Shown: in pieces, positions 8,043-20,717 of the stretch
Numbering within the stretch: position 1 is the stretch's first letter
How the letters are laid out: the number at the start of each line of letters is the position of its first letter
Source of the DNA: Actinomycetes bacterium
Lineage (GTDB): Bacteria > Actinomycetota > Actinomycetes > Mycobacteriales > Mycobacteriaceae
Assembly (NCBI GenBank): GCA_023388385.1
Contig: JAEWGK010000269.1
Coordinates: forward strand, 1-25,918
Direction: 5' to 3'
DNA: 25,918 nucleotides
The notes under the pieces: model-generated
Told to the model about the DNA's origin: nothing
Databases searched by the model: none
What the model saw: the letters and a program-made list of their open reading frames with translations, nothing else
Translations under genes and position numbers: made by a program

Positions 8043-8936
8043 TCACCCGCCGAGCGCCGCGCGCATCTCCTCCACCGGGGCGGGACGGCCGGTGAAGCGC
8101 TCGAACTGGGCCGTGCCCTGGTGCAGGAGCATGGACAGGCCGCCGACGACGGCCCGGCCGCCCTCGGTCGCCGCCTTCGCCAGCGGCGTCGGCCACGGGT
8201 CGTAGATGACGTCGAGGATGCGCGGGGCGCGGGCCAGGTACCCGGCCCACCCGTGCAGCGCATCCGACGGCACCGTGGAGACGAGCACGTCGGATGCGCC
8301 GGAGATCTCCGCCAGGCGGGGGTCGTCGAAGCGCACCCACGTGAACTGCATCCCCAGCGCCGCCGCGAGCGGCTCGACGGCCAGCGCACGCTCGGAGCGC
8401 GCGACGACGTCGAGATGCCGCACGCCGGCCTCCGCCAGCGCCCACAGGGCGGGGCGGGAGGTGCCGCCGGCGCCGACGACCACCGCGCGGCCGTCCGGCA
8501 CGTCGTCGGCGCCGAGCTCCGCCAGCGCCCCGGCGACTCCGTCGCAGTCCGTGTTGTCCGCCAGCCACCGGCCGTCGGGCAGGTGGACCAGCGTGTTGGC
8601 GGAGCCGACGACCCGGGCGCGCTCCGTCGCCTCGTCGGCGACCTCCAGCGCGGCGAACTTGCCGGGCATCGTCACGGAGAACCCGGCCCATTCCGGGCCC
8701 GCCTGGGCCACGAGGCCCGGCAGCTCCTCGGCTCCGCAGTCGACGCGGACGTACTCCCAGTCATCCAGCCCCAGCGTCGCGTACCCGGCGCCGTGCAGCT
8801 GCGGCGACTTCGAGTGCCCGATCGGGCGCCCCAGCACGGCGGCCCGGCGGGCGACGCCCTCCCGGCCCGGCTCCGGCAGGCGGACGGCGCCGTCCGCCGT
8901 GCCCGCGGGTCCGCCCGGGGCCTGCCCGGCGCTCAT
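8043..8936 (-). CDS. aroE: Shikimate dehydrogenase
   Basis: AroE reduces 3-dehydroshikimate to shikimate with NADPH. The 297-residue product has the substrate-binding motif VLGRPIGHSKSPQLH at 34-48 (Ser42, Ser44), catalytic Lys93 in GFSVTMPGKFAAL, SANTLV at 112-117, DNTDCDG with catalytic Asp130, the nucleotide-binding GAGGTSRPAL at 155-164, and GGLSMLLHQGTAQFE near the C-terminus. About 30 N-terminal residues before the fold are low in complexity. The ATG at 8936 overlaps the mltG stop by four bases, so the two are translationally coupled. The frame stays open far upstream, but that stretch is the shadow of mltG and is not part of this gene. Confidence 0.95.
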   Translation of the reverse strand: MSAGQAPGGPAGTADGAVRLPEPGREGVARRAAVLGRPIGHSKSPQLHGAGYATLGLDDWEYVRVDCGAEELPGLVAQAGPEWAGFSVTMPGKFAALEVADEATERARVVGSANTLVHLPDGRWLADNTDCDGVAGALAELGADDVPDGRAVVVGAGGTSRPALWALAEAGVRHLDVVARSERALAVEPLAAALGMQFTWVRFDDPRLAEISGASDVLVSTVPSDALHGWAGYLARAPRILDVIYDPWPTPLAKAATEGGRAVVGGLSMLLHQGTAQFERFTGRPAPVEEMRAALGG

Positions 8937-10141
8937 CGGTTGGAGTCCAGCACGCCGCCGTCGATCGCCTGCTGCGTCGCGGCCTGGTGCTCCTCGAAGG
9001 TATTGGAGAAGATCGTCGTGCCCTTGCCGTCGATGGTGACGAAGTAGAGCCACGTGCCCGGCGCCGGATTCTCCATCGCCTCGATGGCCTTCAGCGACGG
9101 CGAGCCAATCGGCGTCGCGGGCAGGCCGTACCTGCGGTAGGTGTTCCACGGGGTCTCGCGGGCACGGTCGTCGTCGGTCGTGGCGACCTCCTGATCCGGG
9201 AGGTCGTAGTTGACCGTGGAGTCGAACTCGAGCGGCTGGTTGATCTCCAGGCGGTTGAGAATGACGCGGGCGACCTTGTCGAAGTCGTCTGCGGGCGCCT
9301 CGGCCTCCACCAGCGAGGCGGCGGTCACCAGCTCGTACGGGGTCAGGCCGACGGCCGTCGCGGAGGCCTCGAGGCCGGTGGACTCGTACTGCCGCGCCGA
9401 GGACTCGATGAGCGACTTGAGGATGGTCTTCGCGTCCGACGCCGGGTCGAACTGGTGGATGCCCGGGGTGATGAGGCCCTCGATGCGCCGCGGGTCGTCG
9501 CCGCGGGCCAGGACGCCCTCGGTGGCCCAGGCGGGGACGCCGAGTTCCTCCGCGGACAGGTGGCCCGCGGCGTCGCGCAGATCCTCGACGGTGACGCAGG
9601 TCTCCTCCGCGCCGGCGCCGCAGGTCGCATCGGAGATCAGGGTGAAGATGCCCTTGCGGACATCGTCGGAAGCGACGACGCGCGTGTCCTCGAGGCGCAG
9701 GCCCGTCGGGACGTCGATCATGCCCGCCTGGTTCGCCGCATCGAGCAGCGCCTCGACCGCGGACTCCGCCGACATGCGCTCCTGCAGCCGGTAGTATCCG
9801 GGCTGCAGCGAGTTGGAGCGCGGGTGCGCGTTCGCCGCGTTCATGAAGGCGCCCGGGGATCCGACGACGCCCTTCTTGTCGAGCTCGTCCGCCAGATCCG
9901 ACAGGGACTGCCCCTCCGCGACCTGCACCATGACGATCGTTCCGTTGCCCTCGCCCGAGAAGTCGCCCTCCGTGCCGCCTCGGGACCACGCCACGCCGAC
10001 CGCGACGAGGACCATGATGCTCAGCAGGATCGAGGTGACGTTGATCGCCATCGTCGTCTGCCGGCGGCGCACCCGCCCCCGGCGTCCGTTGCGCGGGCGA
10101 CCACCGTTGCGGGGCGCACCCGGACGGGCGGTTGTGCTCAT
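8933..10141 (-). CDS. mltG: Endolytic murein transglycosylase MltG
   Basis: MltG cleaves nascent glycan strands at the membrane and so sets their length. The 402-residue protein has an Arg-rich cytosolic N-terminus (1-30), one membrane helix at about 33-51, and an extracellular YceG domain. A LysM-like part begins MVQVAEGQSLSDLADEL, and catalytic Glu279 lies in TAASLVEAEA. The C-terminal NTYRRYGLPATPIGSPSLKAIEA and YFVTIDGKGTTIFSNTFEEH stretches are typical of the family. Start ATG 10141 has GGAGG about 10 bases upstream; GGAGGAACCTCC there is self-complementary. It overlaps aroE by four bases. The 140 bases between ruvX and mltG hold no other gene and no promoter I can defend. Confidence 0.93.
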   Translation of the reverse strand: MSTTARPGAPRNGGRPRNGRRGRVRRRQTTMAINVTSILLSIMVLVAVGVAWSRGGTEGDFSGEGNGTIVMVQVAEGQSLSDLADELDKKGVVGSPGAFMNAANAHPRSNSLQPGYYRLQERMSAESAVEALLDAANQAGMIDVPTGLRLEDTRVVASDDVRKGIFTLISDATCGAGAEETCVTVEDLRDAAGHLSAEELGVPAWATEGVLARGDDPRRIEGLITPGIHQFDPASDAKTILKSLIESSARQYESTGLEASATAVGLTPYELVTAASLVEAEAPADDFDKVARVILNRLEINQPLEFDSTVNYDLPDQEVATTDDDRARETPWNTYRRYGLPATPIGSPSLKAIEAMENPAPGTWLYFVTIDGKGTTIFSNTFEEHQAATQQAIDGGVLDSNR

Positions 10142-10281
10142 GGGGGAGGTTCCTCCGGGTCGACGGCAGGGTTAACCATGAGATTGTCGCGCATGATCCG
10201 GCGAAAGTCACGTTGCGGTCACGGCGGGTCGGGGGATTCTGGGCATCGACCGCACCCCCGCCTTATCTCCGGCCGGATCCG

Positions 10282-10764
10282 TCAGACCCCACGGCGGACA
10301 TCGAGCCAGCTCTGCAGAATCTCGACCGCCGCCGCCTGATCAACGACGGTGCGCCCTTCCTTCGCGCGAACGCCGGCCTCACGCATGCGCGCCTGGGCGA
10401 TGACCGTCGTCATCCGCTCGTCCCCCAGGCGCACGGCGACGCCCTCCAACCGCCGGCGCAGCCGGAAGGCCACGTCGGCGGCCTTGCGCGCCGACGTGCC
10501 CGCCGTGCCGTCGAGCATGAGCGGCAGGCCGACGACGATTTCGACGACGCCGAATTCCTCGGCGAGCTCCACGAGCCGGTCGATGTCCGGACCGTCGGGG
10601 CCGCGGCGGCCGGTGGTGCGGGCGATGGTCTCCACCGGCGTCGCCAGCAACCCATCGGGATCGCTGACTGCGACGCCGACGCGGACATCGCCGACATCGA
10701 CGCCGAGACGGCGACCGGGGCCGGGATCGTCGGCGCCGGGCCTGTCCGGGACGAGCGTCGCCAC
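10282..10764 (-). CDS. ruvX: Holliday junction resolvase-like protein RuvX (YqgF)
   Basis: RuvX/YqgF has an RNase H-like nuclease fold and is linked to 16S rRNA 5' end processing in Escherichia coli and to Holliday junction cleavage in mycobacteria. The 160-residue product shows [16 protein letters not shown] at 20-35 with catalytic Asp23, [13 protein letters not shown] at 78-89, DERMTT with Glu116, and [15 protein letters not shown] with Asp142. The GTG at 10764 is preferred because GGAGG lies six bases upstream and the encoded first 18 residues form a flexible lead-in. It begins 13 bases after the alaS stop and is very likely co-transcribed with alaS, as in most actinobacteria. Confidence 0.92.
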   Translation of the reverse strand: MATLVPDRPGADDPGPGRRLGVDVGDVRVGVAVSDPDGLLATPVETIARTTGRRGPDGPDIDRLVELAEEFGVVEIVVGLPLMLDGTAGTSARKAADVAFRLRRRLEGVAVRLGDERMTTVIAQARMREAGVRAKEGRTVVDQAAAVEILQSWLDVRRGV

Positions 10765-10777
10765 GCGAACCTCCGGC

Positions 10778-13441
<2,664 letters not shown>

Positions 13442-13480
13442 GGCAGTTCGTCCTTCTCGTCGGTCGATCGCGGGCGGGGC

Positions 13481-13518
13481 CGGCCCGGGGAGCGGGCCGA
13501 CGGCACCCGGACAGCATA
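13481..13518 (-). promoter_or_regulatory. alaS promoter candidate with 5' leader hairpin
   Basis: On the minus strand, TATGCT (13518-13513) is a good TANNNT -10 box, which puts the start near 13506. The transcript would then begin almost directly with a perfect 7-base stem CGGCCCG/CGGGCCG (arms 13499-13493 and 13487-13481, five-base loop). TTCGGC at 13543-13538 is a weak -35 candidate with 19-base spacing. The hairpin could instead be the terminator of rarA. Confidence 0.45.
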
Positions 13519-13557
13519 CTCCGGCGCTCGCCCGGCGGCCGAACCCCCGCTCCGGCG

Positions 13558-14973
13558 TCAGCTCCTGCGGAACCCCCGCACGATGGAGCGAAGCCTGCCG
13601 AGGTAGTCACCGATGGGCTTTTCCCTCCCGTGGTCGGAAGGGCGGTAGTAGACGGCGTCGAGCACGTCGTCGGGCGGGTACTGCTGCGCGACGACGCCCC
13701 GGGGGTCCGAGTGCGGGTACGCGTAGCCGACGGCGTTGCCGATCGCCTTCGCACCCGCGTAGTGGCCGTCACGCAGGTGCGGTGGGACGGGGCCGGTCCG
13801 GCCCTTCCGCACATCCGCGAGCGCCTCGTCGATGGCGGTGATGACGGAGTTCGACTTCGGGGCCGTCGCCAGGTGTATGACGGCCTGCGCCAGCGGCAGG
13901 CGGCCCTCCGGCAGGCCGATGAGCTGGACGGCCTCCGCCGCCGCGACGGCGGTCTGCAGGCACGTCGGGTCCGCCATGCCCACGTCTTCGCTGGCCAGGA
14001 TGACGATGCGGCGCGCGATGAACCGGGGGTCCTCCCCGCCCTCGATCATGCGGGCGAGGTAGTGCAGGGCGGCGTCGACGTCGGAGCCGCGCACCGACTT
14101 GATGAAGGCGCTGGTGACGTCGTAATGCTGGTCCCCGTCGCGGTCGTAGCGCACCGTCGCGCGATCGATGGCGCGCTCGACGGCGGCGGCGTCGAGCGCG
14201 CCCCCGTCAGGCAACCCCTCGGCGGCGGCCTCCAGGTACGTCAGGCAGCGGCGCGCGTCGCCGGCGGACAGGGCGACGAGGTGTGCGAGGCCGTCGTCGG
14301 CAAGCTCCACCCTTCCGGCCAGGCCCCGCTCGTCGCGGACGGCGCGGCGGAGCAGCTCGGCGACGTCGTCGTCGCCCAGGGGCTCCAGCTGCAGCAGCAG
14401 CGACCGGGACAGCAGCGGCGAGACGACGGAGAACGATGGGTTCTCCGTCGTCGCGGCCACGAGGAGCACCGTCCGGTTCTCCACCGCGCCGAGCAGGGCG
14501 TCCTGCTGGGTCTTGCTGAAGCGGTGGACCTCGTCGATGAACAGCACCGTGCGGGAGCCGTCGCGGACCAGCCGCCGCCGCGCCCGCTCGATGACGGCGC
14601 GGACCTCCTTCACGCCGGAGTTCAGCGCGGACAGCGCCTCGAACTCGCGGCCCGTCGACGTGGAGATGAGCCCCGCCAGCGTGGTCTTGCCGGTGCCGGG
14701 CGGGCCGAAAAGGATGACGGAGGCGTCGCCGCCGCCTTCGATGAGCCGGCGCAGCGGGCGCCCCTCGCCGAGCAGGTGGGACTGACCGACGATCTCGTCG
14801 AGTGTCCGCGGCCGCATCCGCACCGCCAGCGGCGCGTGCGCGCCGGGGTGGAAGTAATCGGAGCCGTCGGATTGCGGGGCGCCGCCCGCCCCGGAGGCGC
14901 CCGTGGAACCGCCGGCACCCGAGGCAGCTGCCGGGCGCGCGGGCTCGTCGAACAGGCCGGGGCCGTCCGTCAT
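13558..14973 (-). CDS. rarA: Replication-associated recombination protein A (RarA/MgsA AAA+ ATPase)
   Basis: RarA is a clamp-loader-like AAA+ ATPase acting at stalled replication forks. The 471-residue protein has an N-terminal Gly/Ala/Ser-rich linker (about 13-36), then [22 protein letters not shown], Walker A GPPGTGKT at 90-97, Walker [11 protein letters not shown] at 143-152, and sensor 1 [11 protein letters not shown] at 173-183. GDARRCL and the C-terminal tetramerisation region ([21 protein letters not shown]) follow. Start ATG 14973 overlaps the upstream gene's stop in ATGA. The leading 23-residue in-frame extension is discarded, as it lies wholly within the neighbour. It shares the transcript of the APH-like gene and probably aspS. 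Confidence 0.95.
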   Translation of the reverse strand: MTDGPGLFDEPARPAAASGAGGSTGASGAGGAPQSDGSDYFHPGAHAPLAVRMRPRTLDEIVGQSHLLGEGRPLRRLIEGGGDASVILFGPPGTGKTTLAGLISTSTGREFEALSALNSGVKEVRAVIERARRRLVRDGSRTVLFIDEVHRFSKTQQDALLGAVENRTVLLVAATTENPSFSVVSPLLSRSLLLQLEPLGDDDVAELLRRAVRDERGLAGRVELADDGLAHLVALSAGDARRCLTYLEAAAEGLPDGGALDAAAVERAIDRATVRYDRDGDQHYDVTSAFIKSVRGSDVDAALHYLARMIEGGEDPRFIARRIVILASEDVGMADPTCLQTAVAAAEAVQLIGLPEGRLPLAQAVIHLATAPKSNSVITAIDEALADVRKGRTGPVPPHLRDGHYAGAKAIGNAVGYAYPHSDPRGVVAQQYPPDDVLDAVYYRPSDHGREKPIGDYLGRLRSIVRGFRRS

Positions 14974-16319
14974 CGGGGCGCGGCCTCCCCGCCGCCGGAC
15001 GCCGGGAGCGACAGGGGGCGGCCCGCGGGACGCGGCGTGCACAGCGCGGCCACGTCGTCGGCGAAACCGGGCAGGCCGGCGAAGCCGTCGCCGCGACCGG
15101 CGGCCCAGGCGTGCAGCACGCGGGCGGTGGAGGCGACGGACCTGCCGACGGATCGGTCCATCTCACCGCCGGCGGCCTCCGCCCCGGCCGCGAGGACGCG
15201 GGCCATGTGGGCGACGACGCCGTGGTCGCGGTCGTCGACGTCCATGCCGCGGGCGGTGAGCTCCCTCTCGATCGCCGCCTCCGCGCCGAGCCCCTCCTCC
15301 ACCGAGTCGATGTGGAGGATCGTCACCATGATGAGCGTCCAGCCCAGCAGCCCGACGGTAATGCGCTGGTGGAGCGTGTCCTCCTCCTCGATGTCCGGCC
15401 AGGTGCGACGCACCTCGGACATCCAGGAATCGAGGAAGACGCGGACCTCCGCCTCCGACAGCGGCGCGATGAGCGGGTTGCGCGGAAAACCCGCGATGAT
15501 GTTGGCCAGGTCGAAGCCGACGTCGCGGTAGCCCGCCCACTCGAAGTCCAGGACGTTGACGGCGCCGCCGCCGAACAGGATGTTGTCCGGCAGCAGCTCG
15601 AACGGCGTGAACGCACGGTGGAAGCCGTCGGTGATGCGCCGGACGGCCTCCTCCACGAGCGCGCGGACGTCGTGCGGGACGTCGACGCCGCGGTGCTCCA
15701 GCAGCGCCAGGCCGAGGTCGATGGAGCGGACGATGCCGCGGTCGCGGCCGCCGAGCACCAGGCCCGGCATGCCGCGGTGGGCGCGCCACATCCGCCGGGC
15801 CAGCGAGTCGAAGCCCGCCTCCCGGTCGGCGGTGCCGGCGTGCATGCGCCCGAGGGCGTGGCCGAGCATCCGCAGCGCCGTGGTGCGGCGCTGGGGATCG
15901 CCGTCGCGGCGGGCCAGGACCTCCGTGTACGTCTCGCCCTCGCCGCAGTCGGAGATGATCAGCAGGCGCCGGTCGACGTCGTGCGCGAGCAGCATCGGCC
16001 CCGGCCGCACCTGCTCCGGCAGGGCGGTCGTGAACTGGTACGCCGCGACCTCGCGCAGCACCGCGGGTTCGACGCCCCGCGCGGCCGACGGGGGCATCTG
16101 CTTGACGACGACGGACCGCTCCGGCACGAACGGATTCGGCGCGACCCGGACGCGCAGCACGAGCGCGTCGCCGGAGCCGCCGAGATCCTCGGGATCACCA
16201 AGCTCCGGGTGGCCCCCGAAACGGCTGGCCAGCAGATCCGCGGCGGCGTCGAGCAGGGCGCCGACGTCAGTCGCGTCGTCGGGCAGCGCTGGGGCATCCA
16301 CGATGGTCCTCGCCGCCAC
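14970..16319 (-). CDS. APH-fold phosphotransferase-like protein with altered catalytic loop
   Basis: The 449-residue product resembles aminoglycoside phosphotransferase / choline kinase fold proteins. An N-lobe lysine is present in SVVVKQMP (Lys73) with a matching Glu90 in VLREVAAYQ. The C-lobe shows [14 protein letters not shown] (236-249), [20 protein letters not shown] (255-274) with metal-binding Asp258, and helical segments to about 430. In active enzymes the first of these reads HxDxxxxN; here His is replaced by Pro239 and the catalytic Asp by Glu241, while Asn246 is kept. The start is GTG at 16319, one base past the aspS stop; GTG at 16301 has a better AGGA upstream and may be the real start. 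It is followed by rarA with a four-base overlap. The substrate is unknown and it may be a pseudoenzyme. Confidence 0.75.
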   Translation of the reverse strand: MAARTIVDAPALPDDATDVGALLDAAADLLASRFGGHPELGDPEDLGGSGDALVLRVRVAPNPFVPERSVVVKQMPPSAARGVEPAVLREVAAYQFTTALPEQVRPGPMLLAHDVDRRLLIISDCGEGETYTEVLARRDGDPQRRTTALRMLGHALGRMHAGTADREAGFDSLARRMWRAHRGMPGLVLGGRDRGIVRSIDLGLALLEHRGVDVPHDVRALVEEAVRRITDGFHRAFTPFELLPDNILFGGGAVNVLDFEWAGYRDVGFDLANIIAGFPRNPLIAPLSEAEVRVFLDSWMSEVRRTWPDIEEEDTLHQRITVGLLGWTLIMVTILHIDSVEEGLGAEAAIERELTARGMDVDDRDHGVVAHMARVLAAGAEAAGGEMDRSVGRSVASTARVLHAWAAGRGDGFAGLPGFADDVAALCTPRPAGRPLSLPASGGGEAAPR

Positions 16320-18137
16320 CTACGCGTCGCCGGCGGCGCCGGCGTCCTTCGGCTGCGCGGCCTGCTTCGGCTTCGCGTCGATGCCGGCCTCGCGGCGCTG
16401 CGCGGCCGTGATGGGCGCCGGGGCGTCGGTCAGCGGATCGACGCCGCCGCCGGACTTCGGGAAGGCGATGACCTCGCGGATGGAGTCGACGCCGGCCAGG
16501 AGGCTGATGATGCGATCCCAGCCGAAGGCGATGCCGCCGTGCGGCGGGGCGCCGAAGGCGAAGGCGTCGAGCAGGAAGCCGAACTTCTCGCGGGCCTCCT
16601 CCGCGCCGATGCCCATGACCTTGAAGACGCGCTCCTGGACGTCGCGGCGGTGGATTCGGATGGAGCCGCCGCCGATCTCGTTGCCGTTGCAGACGATGTC
16701 GTAGGCGTAGGACAGCGCGTTGCCCGGGTCCTGGTCGAAGGTGTCCAGGTGGTCCGGCTTGGGCGAGGTGAACGCGTGGTGGACGGCGGTCCAGGCCGAA
16801 TGCCCCAGGGCGACGTCGCCGGAGGCCTTCGCGTCGGCGGACGGCTCGAACATCGGGGCGTCGACGACCCAGGTGAAAGCCCACTCGTCCGGGTCGATGA
16901 GGCCCAGCTTCTCCGCGATGGCGCCGCGGGCGGCGCCGAGCAGGGCACGAGAGGACTTCACGTCGCCGGCCGCGAAGAAGATGCAGTCGCCCGGCTTGGC
17001 CCCGACGTGGGCGGCGATGCCCTCGCGCTCGGCGTCCGTGATGTTCTTGGCGACGGGACCACCCGGCACGCCGTCCTCGCCGACGAGGATGTACGCGAGC
17101 CCCTTGGCGCCGCGCTGGCGCGCCCACTCCTGCCACGCGTCGAGCTGGCGACGCGGCTGGGAGGCGCCGCCCTCCATGACGACGGCGCCGACGTACTCGT
17201 TCTGGAATACCCGGAACGTCGTGTTCCTGAAGAACTCCGTGCAATCGACCAGCGGGATGTCGAAGCGCAGGTCCGGCTTGTCGGAGCCGTAGCGCTCCAT
17301 CGCGTGCGCGTAGGTCATGCGCGGGAACGGCGTCTGCACCTCGATGCCTGCGGCGGCCCACACGGCGGCGAGCACCTCCTCCGCCAGCGCGATGACGTCC
17401 TCCTGGTCCGCGAAGCTCATCTCGACGTCCAGCTGGGTGAACTCCGGCTGGCGGTCGGCGCGGAAATCCTCGTCACGGTAGCAGCGGGCGATCTGGTAGT
17501 AGCGCTCCATGCCCCCGACCATGAGCAGCTGCTTGAACAGCTGCGGCGACTGCGGCAGGGCGTAGAAGGTGCCCGGGCGCAGGCGGGCCGGGACCAGGAA
17601 GTCGCGGGCGCCCTCCGGGGTGGAGCGCGTCAGCGTCGGGGTCTCGATCTCGGTGAAGTCATGGGAGTCCAGGACGGCGCGGGCGGCGCGGTTGGCGGCG
17701 GCGCGCAGGCGCAGCGCCTTCGCCGGGCCCTCGCGGCGCAGGTCCAGGTAGCGGTAGCGCAGGCGGGTCTCCTCGCCGACCTCGTTCGCGCTCGACTGGT
17801 CGTCCAGCTGGAACGGCAGCGGGGCGGAAGAGTTGAGGATCTCCAGGTCGGAGACGTTGACCTCGATGGCCCCGGAGGCGAGGTTCGGGTTCTCGGAGCC
17901 CTCCGGGCGCAGCTCGACGACGCCGGTGACCTTGATGCAGTACTCGCTGCGCAGGTGATGGGCGCGCTCGGCGACCTCGGACTCGCGGAAGACGACCTGG
18001 GCGATGCCGGAGCGATCCCGCAGGTCGATGAAGATAACGCCGCCGTGGTCGCGGCGGCGCGCGACCCATCCGGTCAGGGTGACGGTCGATCCGGCCTGCT
18101 CGGCGCGGAGCTCTCCGGCGAGATGCGTACGCAGCAC
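16320..18137 (-). CDS. aspS: Aspartyl-tRNA synthetase (probably non-discriminating, AspRS/AsnRS-type)
   Basis: AspRS charges tRNA-Asp. The 605-residue protein has an N-terminal anticodon-binding OB domain with [22 protein letters not shown] at about 26-47, the class IIb catalytic core with motif 1 region [23 protein letters not shown] (161-183), [11 protein letters not shown], motif 2 region [16 protein letters not shown] (220-235), the bacterial GAD insertion, and motif 3 GIAFGWDRI near 550. His31 in the OB loop and Gly80 (ELRPEG) are the residues reported for non-discriminating AspRS, which also charges tRNA-Asn for GatCAB. GTG 18137 ([16 protein letters not shown]) matches family N-termini and has AAGGA nine bases upstream; the longer open frame upstream is discarded. 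The C-terminal 40 residues are Ala/Lys-rich. Confidence 0.96.
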   Translation of the reverse strand: MLRTHLAGELRAEQAGSTVTLTGWVARRRDHGGVIFIDLRDRSGIAQVVFRESEVAERAHHLRSEYCIKVTGVVELRPEGSENPNLASGAIEVNVSDLEILNSSAPLPFQLDDQSSANEVGEETRLRYRYLDLRREGPAKALRLRAAANRAARAVLDSHDFTEIETPTLTRSTPEGARDFLVPARLRPGTFYALPQSPQLFKQLLMVGGMERYYQIARCYRDEDFRADRQPEFTQLDVEMSFADQEDVIALAEEVLAAVWAAAGIEVQTPFPRMTYAHAMERYGSDKPDLRFDIPLVDCTEFFRNTTFRVFQNEYVGAVVMEGGASQPRRQLDAWQEWARQRGAKGLAYILVGEDGVPGGPVAKNITDAEREGIAAHVGAKPGDCIFFAAGDVKSSRALLGAARGAIAEKLGLIDPDEWAFTWVVDAPMFEPSADAKASGDVALGHSAWTAVHHAFTSPKPDHLDTFDQDPGNALSYAYDIVCNGNEIGGGSIRIHRRDVQERVFKVMGIGAEEAREKFGFLLDAFAFGAPPHGGIAFGWDRIISLLAGVDSIREVIAFPKSGGGVDPLTDAPAPITAAQRREAGIDAKPKQAAQPKDAGAAGDA

Positions 18138-18208
18138 TGCGGGGTTTCCTTCCAGCTGTTCGTCAGTGTCCCGGGCCCGCCGGTCTGCGGCGGGCGCACG
18201 GGTTATGC

Positions 18209-18214
18209 AGTGTA
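18209..18214 (-). promoter_or_regulatory. aspS -10 box
   Basis: TACACT on the minus strand is a clear TANNNT box, with CCGACG 17 bases further upstream (18237-18232) as a partial -35 match. Transcription would start near 18202, giving a leader of about 65 bases. It lies back to back with the promoter of the divergent metallopeptidase gene, about 37 bases away. Confidence 0.5.
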
Positions 18215-18250
18215 CCCGCCGGAGTGCGCGCCGTCGGCCCCGGGCCGTGC

Positions 18251-18256
18251 CATACT
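18251..18256 (+). promoter_or_regulatory. -10 box of a probably leaderless metallopeptidase mRNA
   Basis: CATACT matches the TATACT-like consensus in five of six positions and ends seven bases before the ATG at 18264. Transcription would therefore start at or next to the start codon. No Shine-Dalgarno precedes that ATG. Confidence 0.5.
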
Positions 18257-18263
18257 TGCGGGC

Positions 18264-19148
18264 ATGACGTTCTCCGAGGGATTCCGCAAGAGCGCCGACC
18301 GCGCGAGCACCGGCGGCGGTGTGGGCCGCGGCGGCATCGCCGTCGGCGGCGGACTCGGTGGCATTCTGCTCGTGGGCGTCTACCTCCTGCTCGGCGGCGA
18401 CCCGGCCGCGCTGACGCAGAACGACGGCACCGGCGCGCAGGGCGGCGGCCAGGCCCAGAACCAGGGCCTGGAGCACTGCAGGACCGGCGCGGACGCCAAC
18501 GAGCACGTCGACTGCCGCATCGAATTCACCGGCATCTCCCTCGATCGCGTGTGGGGCGAGCAGCTACCCGCGCAGGCGGGCATCGAGTACACGGCCCCCG
18601 GCATCGTCATCTTCGACGGCTCCACGCGATCGGCATGCGGCACCGCCTCCGCAGGCACGGGCCCGTTCTACTGCCCGGCCGACGAGACCAGCTACTACGA
18701 CGTCTCCTTCTTCAACCAGCTTCAGCGCCTCGGCGGCGGCTCCGGGCCCCTGTCCCAGGAGTACGTCGTCGCCCACGAGTTCGGCCACCACATCCAGAAG
18801 CTCGAGGGCACGCTGCACCTGTCGGACTACAACAACCCGGGCGCGGACTCCGACGCGGTGCGCATTGAGCTCCAGGCGGACTGCTACGCCGGCATCTGGG
18901 CCCACCACGCCGACGACGGCCCGGACGCCATCCTGGAGCCGCTCACCGACGAACAGGTCCGTGACGCGATGGCCACCGCCCGCGCGATCGGCGACGACGC
19001 CATCCAGTCCCACTCCGGCGGCGGCGTGAACCCCGATCAGTGGACCCACGGCTCCTCCGAGCAGCGCGAGAAGGCGTTTCTCACCGGGTACCGCACCGGC
19101 GACATGAGGGCCTGCGACACGCTGGGCCGCGAAGGCGCCTACCGCTGA
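18264..19148 (+). CDS. Membrane-anchored neutral zinc metallopeptidase (YpfJ/KPN_02809 family)
   Basis: The 294-residue product has a short cytosolic N-terminus with the typical MTFSEG start, one membrane helix at about 24-43, a Gln/Gly-rich linker, and an external peptidase domain from about 68. The zinc site is HEFGHH at 171-176, with Glu202 in [11 protein letters not shown] as likely third ligand. Cys72/Cys84 and Cys125/Cys137 could form disulfides outside the membrane. The domain ends with the family pattern [19 protein letters not shown]. The gene is divergent from aspS, an arrangement I recall from Corynebacterium glutamicum. ATG 18264 lacks a ribosome binding site but has a -10 box directly upstream. 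Its natural substrate is unknown. Confidence 0.9.
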   Translation: MTFSEGFRKSADRASTGGGVGRGGIAVGGGLGGILLVGVYLLLGGDPAALTQNDGTGAQGGGQAQNQGLEHCRTGADANEHVDCRIEFTGISLDRVWGEQLPAQAGIEYTAPGIVIFDGSTRSACGTASAGTGPFYCPADETSYYDVSFFNQLQRLGGGSGPLSQEYVVAHEFGHHIQKLEGTLHLSDYNNPGADSDAVRIELQADCYAGIWAHHADDGPDAILEPLTDEQVRDAMATARAIGDDAIQSHSGGGVNPDQWTHGSSEQREKAFLTGYRTGDMRACDTLGREGAYR

Positions 19149-19155
19149 TCCCGCG

Positions 19156-19182
19156 GCCCCGGGCTGGGGCGGCGCCCGGGGC
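19156..19182 (+). terminator. Hairpin terminator after the metallopeptidase gene
   Basis: Arms GCCCCGGGC (19156-19164) and GCCCGGGGC (19174-19182) pair perfectly over nine bases around a nine-base loop, starting eight bases after the stop codon. There is no T-run, as in other terminator candidates in this window. Confidence 0.6.
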
Positions 19183-19259
19183 GTCGTCACGCGGCGCGCG
19201 CACCCGAACCACGGCGCACCTCCGCGCGATCCGGCGCTGCGTCCACCCGCGGGCCCGGC

Positions 19260-19265
19260 TACGCT
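19260..19265 (+). promoter_or_regulatory. -10 box of a probably leaderless sdaA mRNA
   Basis: TACGCT (TANNNT) ends eight bases before the ATG at 19274, so the start of transcription should fall within a base or two of the start codon. A GGGCGG stretch between them is too close to serve as a normal ribosome binding site. Confidence 0.5.
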
Positions 19266-19273
19266 CGGGCGGC

Positions 19274-20644
<1,371 letters not shown>

Positions 20645-20705
20645 CGCGGCCCCGGTCCTCATCGCGCATCGCGGATTCGGCGCATGTGGCGCCGGGCCGG
20701 GACGC

Positions 20706-20711
20706 TACGAT
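20706..20711 (+). promoter_or_regulatory. -10 box of a probably leaderless permease mRNA
   Basis: TACGAT fits TANNNT and ends six bases before the GTG at 20718. This distance makes the GTG the likely first codon of the transcript. No Shine-Dalgarno and no -35 box are seen. Confidence 0.5.
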
Positions 20712-20717
20712 TCACCC

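Noticed and set aside
14802..18263. Long plus-strand open frame running into the metallopeptidase gene (1448 codons in all)
   Set aside because: Only the part from 18264 has family similarity. The rest is the antisense shadow of aspS, the APH-like gene and rarA; a promoter directly before 18264 marks the real start.
18138..18506. N-terminal extension of AspRS by about 120 residues in the open frame
   Set aside because: The stretch has no similarity to AspRS, overlaps the divergent metallopeptidase gene and its promoter, and GTG 18137 with AAGGA matches the family start.
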